The translations under genes were made by a program, and so were the position numbers. From Pseudomonadota bacterium (GTDB lineage Bacteria > Pseudomonadota > Alphaproteobacteria > Rhizobiales > Rhizobiaceae): 5,631 bases of DNA. Positions 1 to 5,031 of the stretch are shown here, piece by piece. The notes under the pieces are model-generated. The model was not told where the DNA came from, did no database searches, and saw nothing but the letters and a program-made list of their open reading frames with translations. How positions within the stretch are numbered: the first letter of the stretch is position 1; every line of letters starts with the position of its first letter. The DNA is taken from the NCBI GenBank assembly GCA_023388675.1, contig JAEWFU010000118.1, forward strand, positions 1 through 5,631, in the 5' to 3' direction.

Positions 1-42
1 GCGCGCGCCGTTCAGAGCCTGAGGAAACCAGCGGCATCGGAC

Positions 43-70
43 TGGACAGGCAGACGCGCAGGGATTAACT
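43..70 (+). promoter_or_regulatory. Possible sigma70-type promoter for the S24 repressor operon
   Basis: A TGGACA hexamer at 43-48 (5 of 6 against TTGACA) is followed after 16 bases by TTAACT at 65-70, a weak -10 element (3 of 6). Transcription would start near 77, inside the inverted repeat at 72-96, which fits negative autoregulation. A GACAGG half-site (45-50) overlaps the -35 element. The call rests on spacing and on the adjacent operator-like sequence, and the -10 match is poor. Confidence 0.25.
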
Positions 71-71
71 A

Positions 72-96
72 GACAGGAAAGGTATTTTTTCCTGTC
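72..96. promoter_or_regulatory. Perfect inverted repeat, candidate operator of the S24 repressor
   Basis: GACAGGAAA (72-80) and its exact reverse complement TTTCCTGTC (88-96) flank a 7-base AT-rich spacer, giving a 25-bp dyad that ends 15 bases before the ATG at 112. Repressors with an XRE HTH and an S24 domain are dimers that usually bind such dyads upstream of their own gene, so autoregulation is the likely role (inference). As RNA it could also form a 9-bp hairpin just before the ribosome binding site, so an effect on translation is an alternative. It is not the GTTC-N7-GTTC LexA box of alphaproteobacteria. Confidence 0.6.
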
Positions 97-111
97 CTCG
101 GGGAGGGCGCG

Positions 112-762
112 ATGCTCTCGCATGAACGGGTCTGGGCGGCAATCGACGCGCTGGCGGCAGAGCATTCGCTGTCGGCATCGGGCCTTGCCAAGCGGGCCGG
201 GCTTGATTCCACCGCCTTCAACAAATCCAAGCGGCTGTCCGTGGACGGCCGGCCACGCTGGCCATCAACGGAATCGCTCGCCAAGATCATCGAGGCCACC
301 GGAGTGACGCTCGTCGAGCTGTTCGCGCTGATCGAGGAAAGGCCGCCCCGGCCCGCAGGGCGCGTGCCCGCGCGGCGTCCTTCCGTGCCGCTGCTCGGGT
401 TTGCGCAGGCCGGCGCCGGCGGCTTCTTCGACGATGCCGGCTTCCCCGTCGGTCAGGGCTGGGAGGAGATCGAGCTTCCGGCGGGAGCCGGTGACGGCGC
501 CTATGCGCTGCAGGTACAGGGCGATTCCATGCTGCCGCTCTACCGCGACGGCGACGTGTTGATCGTCGAGCCGGGGGCGCAGGTGCGCAAGGGCGACCGT
601 GTCGTGGTCAAGATCGTCAGCGGCGAGGTTACGGCGAAGGTGCTTGCAAGCCGCAGCACCGAGGCTATCGAACTCGTGTCTCTGAACCCCGCCCATCCCG
701 ATCGTACAGTATCGACTGCCGAGATCGAGTGGATGGCGCGCATCGTCTGGGCGAGCCAGTAA
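112..762 (+). CDS. XRE-type HTH transcriptional regulator with S24 (LexA/CI-like) peptidase domain
   Basis: A 216-residue protein with the two-domain plan of LexA/CI-type repressors. Residues about 6-75 form an HTH domain that binds DNA; a Pro/Arg-rich linker (about 77-92) joins it to an S24 domain (about 93-214). The S24 nucleophile is Ser139 in the GDSM motif and the general base is Lys176, exactly 37 residues later, the same spacing as Ser119/Lys156 of E. coli LexA. Ala-Gly bonds at 100/101 and 102/103 lie where LexA and CI cleave themselves, so self-cleavage after DNA damage or another stress is possible (inference). The ATG at 112 is chosen because a GGGAGG ribosome binding site (about 101-106) lies 5 bases upstream. 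The TAA stop abuts the GTG of the next gene, suggesting translational coupling. The perfect dyad at 72-96 is its probable operator. It resembles phage repressors, but no phage genes are visible, and it is probably a chromosomal regulator. The inducing signal and other targets cannot be read from the sequence. Confidence 0.9.
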   Translation: MLSHERVWAAIDALAAEHSLSASGLAKRAGLDSTAFNKSKRLSVDGRPRWPSTESLAKIIEATGVTLVELFALIEERPPRPAGRVPARRPSVPLLGFAQAGAGGFFDDAGFPVGQGWEEIELPAGAGDGAYALQVQGDSMLPLYRDGDVLIVEPGAQVRKGDRVVVKIVSGEVTAKVLASRSTEAIELVSLNPAHPDRTVSTAEIEWMARIVWASQ

Positions 763-1497
763 GTGCGCCCCCTGGCGGCAATGGTCGCGCTGGCCGGGCT
801 CGCCGGTGTCAGCGCCGCGCTCCTGTCTTCCGGCGATTTCCTGACGAGCCACAAAGACCCTCCTGCGATCGAGGCAGTTCCCGCTGCGCCTGAGGCCGTG
901 GCGCAGCCGGTCCCCGTGGTGCCGCTTCTGCCCGTTCCTTCACGGGTCCGGCCCGTTGCGCCGGATGTAGTCGCTGCACCACTGGTGGAGCAGGAAAGGC
1001 TGGAGCGGATCGATCCGCGCGAGGCGCTGGGCATCGGCCGCGCGCAGGCGCCGTCCGAGGGGCCGCCCGCCGAAACCATGCTTCACCGCCCTGTCGCAAC
1101 CGCCGCCGGCGCGTTCGAGGCGCGCGGCTATCACGTCGCGCTTTCAGGCATTGAGGTGACCGCTGCCGGCGAGACCTGTGAAAGCGGTGGTACGTCATGG
1201 CCGTGCGGCGTGCATGCCCGCACTGCTTTCCGCAACTGGCTGCGCGGCCGCGCGCTGTCCTGCGTCGTGCCTCCGGTTGCTCCACAGGAAACCGTCGTGA
1301 CCGAATGCAATCTTGGCGGACATGACGCGGCAGCCTGGCTGGTCGCGCAGGGCTGGGCGCGTGCCGTGGCCGACGGACCCTACGCTGAAATGGAAGCCGA
1401 AGCGCGGGAAAATGCGCGGGGGCTCTTCGGCGCAGCACCTTCCGGCGCCGCGCCGCCCCCGCTGACGCTCACCCTGCCTGAAACCTCAGGCGGTTAG
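763..1497 (+). CDS. Membrane-anchored or exported SNase-like (thermonuclease family) protein, probably non-catalytic
   Basis: A 244-residue protein. Residues about 5-22 are hydrophobic and form a signal peptide or N-terminal anchor. A Pro/Ala/Val-rich linker follows (about 33-115), then a staphylococcal-nuclease-like OB-fold domain (about 122-223). Family hallmarks are the WPCG followed by an A-R-x-x-x-R helix (146-159), the AWLVAQGWA motif (191-199) and the closing [13 protein letters not shown] (211-223). The three catalytic residues of S. aureus nuclease (Arg35, Glu43, Arg87) align with Ala126, Ala134 and Glu176, so hydrolysis of nucleic acid is unlikely. Cysteines 139, 148, 167 and 182 could form two disulfides in the periplasm. 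The GTG at 763 directly follows the TAA of the repressor gene, with a GGGCGAG-like site inside that gene; an ATG at 781 is an alternative start with no ribosome binding site. The last 12 bases overlap the 3' end of the convergent lysyl-tRNA synthetase gene. Its role is unknown; binding nucleic acid or protein in the envelope is possible. Confidence 0.8.
   Translation: MRPLAAMVALAGLAGVSAALLSSGDFLTSHKDPPAIEAVPAAPEAVAQPVPVVPLLPVPSRVRPVAPDVVAAPLVEQERLERIDPREALGIGRAQAPSEGPPAETMLHRPVATAAGAFEARGYHVALSGIEVTAAGETCESGGTSWPCGVHARTAFRNWLRGRALSCVVPPVAPQETVVTECNLGGHDAAAWLVAQGWARAVADGPYAEMEAEARENARGLFGAAPSGAAPPPLTLTLPETSGG
1474..1493. terminator. Short hairpin at the convergent gene ends
   Basis: GCCTGA (1476-1481) and TCAGGC (1486-1491) form a 6-bp stem with a 4-base AACC loop, extendable by a T-G wobble and a C-G pair. 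It lies across the overlapping 3' ends of the SNase-like gene and the lysyl-tRNA synthetase gene, where a bidirectional terminator would be expected. No T-run follows on either strand, so intrinsic termination is doubtful; it could stall polymerase or protect 3' ends. Confidence 0.3.
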
Positions 1498-3144
1498 CTC
1501 GCCGCTCAACGCCTTCTCGATCAGGGCGCGGGTGTTGTCGATGCCATAGAGCGCGGCAAAGGAGCCGAAGCGCGGCCCGCGCTCCTGCCCGATCAGCACC
1601 TGATAGATCATCTGGAAGAAGGCGACCGAGACGCCGGGGCCGCCTTCGGGGCTTTTCTTCGAATGATCCTGATAGCGCTCGATGGCGCGCGCGACATCGA
1701 GCGAGGCGTTCTGGATCGCCTCGCCATCCGAACCGGCCGGCAGCGTCGCGAGCCGGTCGGCGAGCGCCCGCAGTGCCTCCGCTTCCACCGTATCCGGTGC
1801 ACGGAACTGTTTCTGCGGCTTCACGAAATCGTCGAAATAGCGGATCGCGTAGCCGACGAGCCGGTCGAGCTCGGGATGGGTTTGCGGCGTGACGCCCGGC
1901 GCATGGCGCGAGATGAAGCCCCACAGCACCGACTTGTCGTGCGCGTTGGAAGCGCTGACCAGATTGAGCAGCAGGCCAAACGGCACCGGCATGTCGACGA
2001 CGGGCGGATTGCCGTCATGGATATGCCAGACCGGGTTGCCGAGCCGCTCCTTCCAGTCCTGCCGCTGATAGGCCGACAGGAACTGGTAATATTCATCGAC
2101 CGCGCGCGGAATGACGTCGAAGTAGAGCTTCTTGGCCGTGCGCGGCTTCTGGAACATGTAGAGCGCAAGGCTCTCCGTCGGCGCGTAGGTCAGCCATTCG
2201 TCGATGGTCAGGCCGTTGCCCTTCGACTTCGAGATCTTCTGCCCGTTCTCGTCGAGGAACAGCTCGTAGACGAAGTGTTCCGGTGCGCGGCCGCCGAGGG
2301 CCACGCAGATGCGGTCGTAGACGCCCATATTCGGCCCGTGATCCTTGCCGAACATCTCGAAATCGATGCCCAGTGCCGCCCAGCGCGCGCCGAAGTCCGG
2401 CTTCCACTGCAGCTTGACGTTGCCGCCGGTGACGGGAAGCGTCGTCTCCGTGCCGTCCTCATCGTCGAAGGTGATGGTGCCGGCCTCGGCATCGACCTTC
2501 TTCATCGGAACGTAGAGCACGCGCCCCGTCGTCGGAGAGATCGGCAGGAACGGGCTGTAAGTCGCCTGGCGTTCCTCGCCGAGTGTCGGCAGCATGATCG
2601 CCATGATCGCATCGTAGCGTTCGGCCACGCGCTTCAGGATCGCGTCCAGCCGGCCGGACTTGTAGTAGTCGGTTGCGCTGGCGAACTCGTAATCGAAGCC
2701 GAAAGTGTCGAGGAAGCGACGCAGCATCGCATTGTTGTGATGCCCGAAGCTCTCGTAGTCGCCGCCGAAGGGGTTCGGCACGACGGTCAGCGGCTTATGC
2801 AGATAGGGTTCCAGGAACGCGCGATCAGGTACGTTGTCCGGGATCTTGCGCATGCCGTCCATGTCGTCCGAAAAGCAGATCAGCTTGGTTGCAACCCGGT
2901 CCTCGGTGAGAATACGGAAGGCATGGCGCACCATCGACGTGCGCGCCACCTCGCCGAACGTGCCGATATGCGGCAGGCCCGACGGGCCGTAGCCGGTTTC
3001 GAACAGCACGACCTGGGGCCAGTCACGCCCCTCATAACGTTTGATGATCTTGCGGGCCTCCTCGAACGGCCACGCTTTGCTCTCGCGTGCCGCCGAAAGG
3101 ATTTCGGGCGAAAGCATCAGCGAGTTCGATCGCGAAGTGGTCAT
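1486..3144 (-). CDS. lysK: Lysine--tRNA ligase, class I (archaeal-type LysRS1)
   Basis: A 552-residue cytoplasmic enzyme that uses ATP to attach lysine to tRNA-Lys for protein synthesis. The class I signatures are clear: a HIGH-type motif HIGT at residues 59-62 within [13 protein letters not shown], and a KMSKS-type motif KISKS at 303-307. The FGKDH segment at 265-269 and the preceding WKPDFGARW are typical of LysRS1. The Rossmann catalytic core fills about residues 30-320; the remainder is the helical anticodon-binding part. Length is normal for the bacterial form. The ATG at 3144 is preferred: AGGA lies about 10 bases upstream, whereas the longer frame from 3192 adds 16 basic residues ([12 protein letters not shown]...) unlike the family, and the internal Met10 has no ribosome binding site. 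It is transcribed alone, divergently from the TerB-like gene, from a probable promoter at 3193-3221. The stop lies within the 3' end of the SNase-like gene, a 12-bp convergent overlap. The family call is very secure; lysK is the usual symbol for class I, while some annotations write lysS. Confidence 0.97.
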   Translation of the reverse strand: MTTSRSNSLMLSPEILSAARESKAWPFEEARKIIKRYEGRDWPQVVLFETGYGPSGLPHIGTFGEVARTSMVRHAFRILTEDRVATKLICFSDDMDGMRKIPDNVPDRAFLEPYLHKPLTVVPNPFGGDYESFGHHNNAMLRRFLDTFGFDYEFASATDYYKSGRLDAILKRVAERYDAIMAIMLPTLGEERQATYSPFLPISPTTGRVLYVPMKKVDAEAGTITFDDEDGTETTLPVTGGNVKLQWKPDFGARWAALGIDFEMFGKDHGPNMGVYDRICVALGGRAPEHFVYELFLDENGQKISKSKGNGLTIDEWLTYAPTESLALYMFQKPRTAKKLYFDVIPRAVDEYYQFLSAYQRQDWKERLGNPVWHIHDGNPPVVDMPVPFGLLLNLVSASNAHDKSVLWGFISRHAPGVTPQTHPELDRLVGYAIRYFDDFVKPQKQFRAPDTVEAEALRALADRLATLPAGSDGEAIQNASLDVARAIERYQDHSKKSPEGGPGVSVAFFQMIYQVLIGQERGPRFGSFAALYGIDNTRALIEKALSGELTA

Positions 3145-3192
3145 TTCGAGTGTCCTGTGAAGATTTGCGGGCCTTCTTGCCGGCGCGCGCAA

Positions 3193-3221
3193 CGTCTATG
3201 CGCGCTGGAGCAATGCGTCAA
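3193..3221 (-). promoter_or_regulatory. Probable promoter of the lysyl-tRNA synthetase gene
   Basis: On the minus strand TTGACG (3221-3216; 5 of 6 against TTGACA) is followed after exactly 17 bases by TAGACG (3198-3193; 3 of 6 against TATAAT). A strong -35 with a loose -10 is common in alphaproteobacterial housekeeping promoters. Transcription would start near 3186, giving a leader of about 42 bases before the ATG at 3144. No T-box or other tRNA-sensing leader is seen, and the leader is too short for one. Confidence 0.45.
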
Positions 3222-3240
3222 TCGTGCCCCGGGTTTTTCA

Positions 3241-3269
3241 TTGCGGTAGCGGCTGCGGCTTCCTACTTT
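3241..3269 (+). promoter_or_regulatory. Weak candidate promoter for the TerB-like gene
   Basis: TTGCGG (3241-3246) and TACTTT (3264-3269) are separated by 17 bases and would start transcription near 3276, about 24 bases before the preferred ATG at 3300. Both hexamers match the consensus only partly. The position is right for the divergent arrangement, but the sequence alone does not settle it. Confidence 0.22.
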
Positions 3270-3299
3270 GCGATCCGGATAGGATCAATGGAGCAGAAC

Positions 3300-3713
3300 A
3301 TGTCGAAGCCGACCCCTCAGGAAGCGATGGTTTATCTCATGGTCATCATGTCGGCGTCTGATCGCGACATGGGCGACGAGGAACTGGCGCGCATCGGCGC
3401 GATTGTCCGCACGCTGCCCATCTTCCAGGGCTTCGACCAGTCGCGCACGCTGGCCGTCGCGCAGGAATGCCAGCAGCTCCTCCAGCAGGAAGACGGCTTC
3501 GCCAGCGTGCTGGCGCTCATCAAGGGCGCGCTTTCGGAAGACCTGCGTGAAACGGCTTATGCGCTCGCCGTCGACATAGCGGCTGCCGACCTCTCGGTGC
3601 GCGACGAGGAAACCCGCGTGCTCGATCTGGTCAGGGATCGCTTCGGGCTTGACCCGCTGGCGGTTGCAGCCATTGAGCGCTCGGCGGCCATAAGGCATCG
3701 CACGGCCGGGTAA
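3300..3713 (+). CDS. TerB-like (tellurite resistance TerB family) small helical protein
   Basis: A 137-residue, all-helical, acidic cytoplasmic protein of the TerB/DUF533-like superfamily. The family's acidic metal-binding pattern appears twice: SASDRDMGDEELARI (18-32) and AAADLSVRDEETRVL (94-108), each with an Asp after a small residue and a D-E-E group five to six residues later. This matches the pseudo-twofold helical bundle known for TerB. No signal peptide or membrane segment is present. The ATG at 3300 is chosen because GGAG (3290-3293) lies 6 bases upstream; an ATG at 3288 would add MEQN and has AGGA only 3 bases away, so it is possible but less well spaced. The open frame further upstream to 3087 runs back through the lysyl-tRNA synthetase gene on the other strand and is not credible as coding. 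No terZ, terC, terD or terE is nearby, so a role in tellurite resistance should not be assumed; stand-alone TerB-like proteins of alphaproteobacteria have no settled function. Metal binding or a role at the inner membrane is inference. Confidence 0.82.
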   Translation: MSKPTPQEAMVYLMVIMSASDRDMGDEELARIGAIVRTLPIFQGFDQSRTLAVAQECQQLLQQEDGFASVLALIKGALSEDLRETAYALAVDIAAADLSVRDEETRVLDLVRDRFGLDPLAVAAIERSAAIRHRTAG

Positions 3714-3714
3714 A

Positions 3715-3739
3715 TCCCGTCAGTAGAAGCTGACCGGGA
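3715..3739. terminator. Terminator-like hairpin between convergent genes
   Basis: TCCCGTCAG (3715-3723) pairs with CTGAC (3730-3734) and GGGA (3736-3739), giving a 9-bp stem with one bulged C at 3735 and a 6-base loop. It starts just after the TAA of the TerB-like gene and covers the last codons of the solute-binding protein gene. AAATATTT follows on the plus strand, and the minus-strand exit begins ATTTA, so the U-tract is weak both ways. Position and stem strength suggest a bidirectional terminator. Confidence 0.5.
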
Positions 3740-4568
3740 AATATTTCAGATAGAGCTCGGCAAATGTTCCGTTGACCGAGATTTCGCGCAGCGCGAAGTC
3801 GAAAGCCCGCGCCAGGACGGCATTGTCACGCTTGACCGCGATGGCCAGGCCCGTGCCGAGGAATTCGGGAGCGAGATAAGGCCCGCCGGCAAAACGGCAG
3901 CAATTCTGCGATGCTGACCCGGCAAGCCAGAAGGAAAGCCGCATCCCGTCGCCGAAGATGCCGTCGATCTTGCCCTCGCGCAGTGCATCCTGCAGCCACT
4001 CGGCCTTCGCGAAGGTTACGGTTTTCGCGGCAGGAAAATATCGCCGAAGCATCGCCTCGTGGGCGGTGCCTGCCATCACGCCGGTGCGCTTGCCGTCGAT
4101 TGCCTTGTGCAACGGCTCGTAGAGCGTGGTGCTCTTGCGCACAACGAAACGCGCCGGAAAGCGCAGATAGGTTCGCGAGAAGAGGTAGCTTTCGCGCGTC
4201 TGCGCGTTGATCGGCGTCCCCGCGATCAGCGCCTCGCCTTGCCCTGTTGCCATGGCGACGTCCAGTTCTTCCCAGGGCAATCCCTGGATCTGGCAGCGCG
4301 CCACGATGTCGAGTTCGCGGCATACCTCCCGCGCCAAATCGACATGGAAGCCGGCGAGCCTGCCTTGGCCATCGAGAAAGCTGAAGGGCGGAAAATCGAT
4401 CGTCGTCAGGAAGCGCAGGCGCTCGACACCGGAAAGATCAGGCTTCGGCAGCCGCTCCCGTTCGTCCCAATAGTTCGGAATGGCCGGTTCCGCCGCAAGC
4501 GCGGCTGAGCCTGATAGCGTGGCCATGATCGCCAGAACAGACAGAAGGAAGGTCAGTGCCCGGTGCAT
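3720..4568 (-). CDS. Periplasmic solute-binding protein, family 3 (amino-acid ABC transporter type)
   Basis: A 282-residue exported protein. Residues 1-26 are a Sec signal peptide (MHR, a hydrophobic core, then SAALAA before EPAIP). The mature part has the two-lobed family 3 (SBP_bac_3) layout: a first strand ending DFPPFSF (58-64), the GFHVDLAREVCRELDI signature (73-88), and a ligand-contact strand with AGTPINAQTRESYLFS (116-131), whose Arg125 matches the arginine that binds the alpha-carboxylate of amino acids. GVMAGTAHEAML (163-174) begins the second lobe, and IFGDGM (204-209) carries the Asp that usually contacts the alpha-amino group. An amino acid or similar small polar ligand is therefore likely. 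The ATG at 4568 gives a standard signal peptide; an ATG at 4601 would add MANSFHRRARF and also has no clear ribosome binding site. No permease or ATPase is encoded here, so it is an orphan binding protein in this window and may serve a transporter elsewhere or act as a sensor. It converges on the TerB-like gene with a 6-bp gap. Confidence 0.88.
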   Translation of the reverse strand: MHRALTFLLSVLAIMATLSGSAALAAEPAIPNYWDERERLPKPDLSGVERLRFLTTIDFPPFSFLDGQGRLAGFHVDLAREVCRELDIVARCQIQGLPWEELDVAMATGQGEALIAGTPINAQTRESYLFSRTYLRFPARFVVRKSTTLYEPLHKAIDGKRTGVMAGTAHEAMLRRYFPAAKTVTFAKAEWLQDALREGKIDGIFGDGMRLSFWLAGSASQNCCRFAGGPYLAPEFLGTGLAIAVKRDNAVLARAFDFALREISVNGTFAELYLKYFPVSFY

Positions 4569-4585
4569 GAAACGCGCTCGCCGGT

Positions 4586-4690
4586 GGAACGAATTTGCCA
4601 TTCGATAGCCGGTTGAAGCCGGTCTCGCAAATCGAATGTCGGTTGAGTGCCCCATTTCGGAACGATGGCCGGTGCAAATCCACTGTCGGT
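4586..4690. repeat. Degenerate direct repeat, two to three units
   Basis: GCAAATCGAATGTCGGT (4627-4643) and GCAAATCCACTGTCGGT (4674-4690) agree at 15 of 17 positions. Each is preceded by GCCGGT (4618-4623, then 3 bases; 4668-4673, directly) and, further up, by GGAACGA (4586-4592 and 4659-4665). This suggests a duplicated unit in which the second copy has lost about 26 bases. A third, looser copy, GCCATTCGATAGCCGGTTGA, starts at 4597. CATTCGA (4599-4605) and TCGAATG (4632-4638) also form an inverted repeat. It lies directly upstream of the solute-binding protein gene and could be regulatory or a remnant of an intergenic repeat family. Confidence 0.55.
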
Positions 4691-4795
4691 ATCGAGGCTC
4701 GGTGTGCGGCTTTGGAGATGCGGTCAACCGGAACGCGCAAGCTGACTGGATACAGGTGCTGCATTGCACAAGATCAATCTTCGCAGTTCGAGCTA

Positions 4796-4828
4796 GTTGC
4801 ATAAAAATACTTAAGATGCGGATGCAAC
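4796..4828. promoter_or_regulatory. Inverted repeat with TGCAA half-sites, candidate operator
   Basis: GTTGCAT (4796-4802) and ATGCAAC (4822-4828) are perfect inverted copies separated by 19 AT-rich bases, just upstream of the -35 element at 4836. Three more TGCAA/TTGCA words occur nearby at 4764-4768, 4852-4856 and 4864-4868, the last two inside or at the edge of the promoter. This is the arrangement expected for a regulator binding a dyad plus sites over the promoter, but the regulator is unknown. Confidence 0.4.
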
Positions 4829-4835
4829 CAACCTA

Positions 4836-4864
4836 TTGAAAAGCAAAAATCTGCAAAATACACT
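4836..4864 (+). promoter_or_regulatory. Sigma70-type promoter reading right
   Basis: TTGAAA (4836-4841; 5 of 6) and TACACT (4859-4864; 4 of 6) are separated by the optimal 17 bases in an AT-rich stretch. Transcription would start near 4871 and enter the partial gene near 5032 after a leader of about 160 bases. CTGCAA occurs twice, 12 bases apart (4851-4856 and 4863-4868), in the spacer and over the end of the -10 element, so repression at this promoter is plausible. Confidence 0.5.
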
Positions 4865-4886
4865 GCAACCTGGGGTGGGGGGTCTC

Positions 4887-5027
4887 ATGCGCTCGGTATC
4901 TTTCGGGCGGTCTGTCCGATTTGTTGTTTTTTGCGGTCTGACATGCGTGCGGGCAATGGGCATGGTTGCCGTGACTGTGCGCTTGCAGGTAGCGGGCGCG
5001 GCCTGTCCTGTCGTGTGCGGCGACTGA
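4887..5027 (+). CDS. Doubtful 46-codon leader ORF
   Basis: An ATG at 4887 opens a frame of 46 codons ending at TGA 5025-5027, 4 bases before the GTG at 5032. The peptide is Val/Cys-rich and mildly hydrophobic (VRFVVFCGLTC at residues 9-19), with no family I recognise. Upstream lies a G-run (4877-4882), not a proper AGGAGG site. Its place between the promoter at 4836-4864 and the next gene would suit a coupled leader peptide, but chance is an equally good explanation. Confidence 0.15.
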   Translation: MRSVSFGRSVRFVVFCGLTCVRAMGMVAVTVRLQVAGAACPVVCGD

Positions 5028-5031
5028 TCCA

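Larger units (their letters stand above)
1..111. other. Upstream regulatory region of the S24 repressor gene
   Basis: No gene can be assigned with confidence. One forward frame is open from base 1 to a TAG at 70-72, so the tail of an upstream gene could end here, but 23 codons without a start are too few to judge. The right half carries a perfect inverted repeat, a possible promoter and the ribosome binding site of the gene starting at 112, so it is best read as the control region of that gene. Confidence 0.5.
4569..5031. other. 463-bp intergenic region with repeats and a rightward promoter
   Basis: No convincing protein gene or structural RNA is seen; the short open frames on both strands lack ribosome binding sites and family features, except for a weak candidate at 4887-5027. 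From left to right it holds degenerate direct repeats (4586-4690), a 7-bp inverted repeat (4796-4828), an AT-rich stretch (about 4800-4862) that contrasts with the GC-rich surroundings, five TGCAA/TTGCA half-sites (4764-4868), a rightward promoter (4836-4864) and a G-rich run (4872-4882). It must hold the control signals of both the leftward solute-binding protein gene and the rightward gene near 5032. No clear -35/-10 pair was found for the leftward gene. Confidence 0.6.

Noticed and set aside
112..762. A prophage immunity region
   Set aside because: The repressor resembles CI-like proteins, but no cro, integrase, excisionase, attachment site or other phage gene is nearby, and the neighbours are chromosomal-type genes.
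265..852. A 195-codon minus-strand frame opposite the S24 repressor gene
   Set aside because: It mirrors a gene with intact HTH and S24 motifs and shows no family features of its own.
1663..3249. A 528-codon plus-strand open frame antisense to the lysyl-tRNA synthetase gene
   Set aside because: Its product is Arg/Val-rich without recognisable motifs, and the opposite strand encodes a clear class I LysRS with all signatures. Long antisense frames are common in high-GC genes.
3087..3299. Upstream extension of the TerB-like protein by 71 codons
   Set aside because: The extension runs through the start of the divergent lysyl-tRNA synthetase gene and its promoter and resembles no part of the TerB family; GGAG at 3290 points to the ATG at 3300.
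4609..4731. 8-bp inverted repeat CCGGTTGA (4609-4616) and TCAACCGG (4724-4731)
   Set aside because: The arms are more than 100 bp apart and close to chance expectation in sequence rich in CGGT; no insertion-element ends or target duplications accompany them.
4601..4800. A possible tRNA or structured RNA, suggested by GTTCGAGC at 4786-4793
   Set aside because: No matching acceptor stem, D-arm or anticodon arm could be placed around this T-loop-like word.
4569..4802. N-terminal extension of the solute-binding protein by 78 codons
   Set aside because: It would bury the signal peptide inside the protein, and it lies in the repeat-rich intergenic region.
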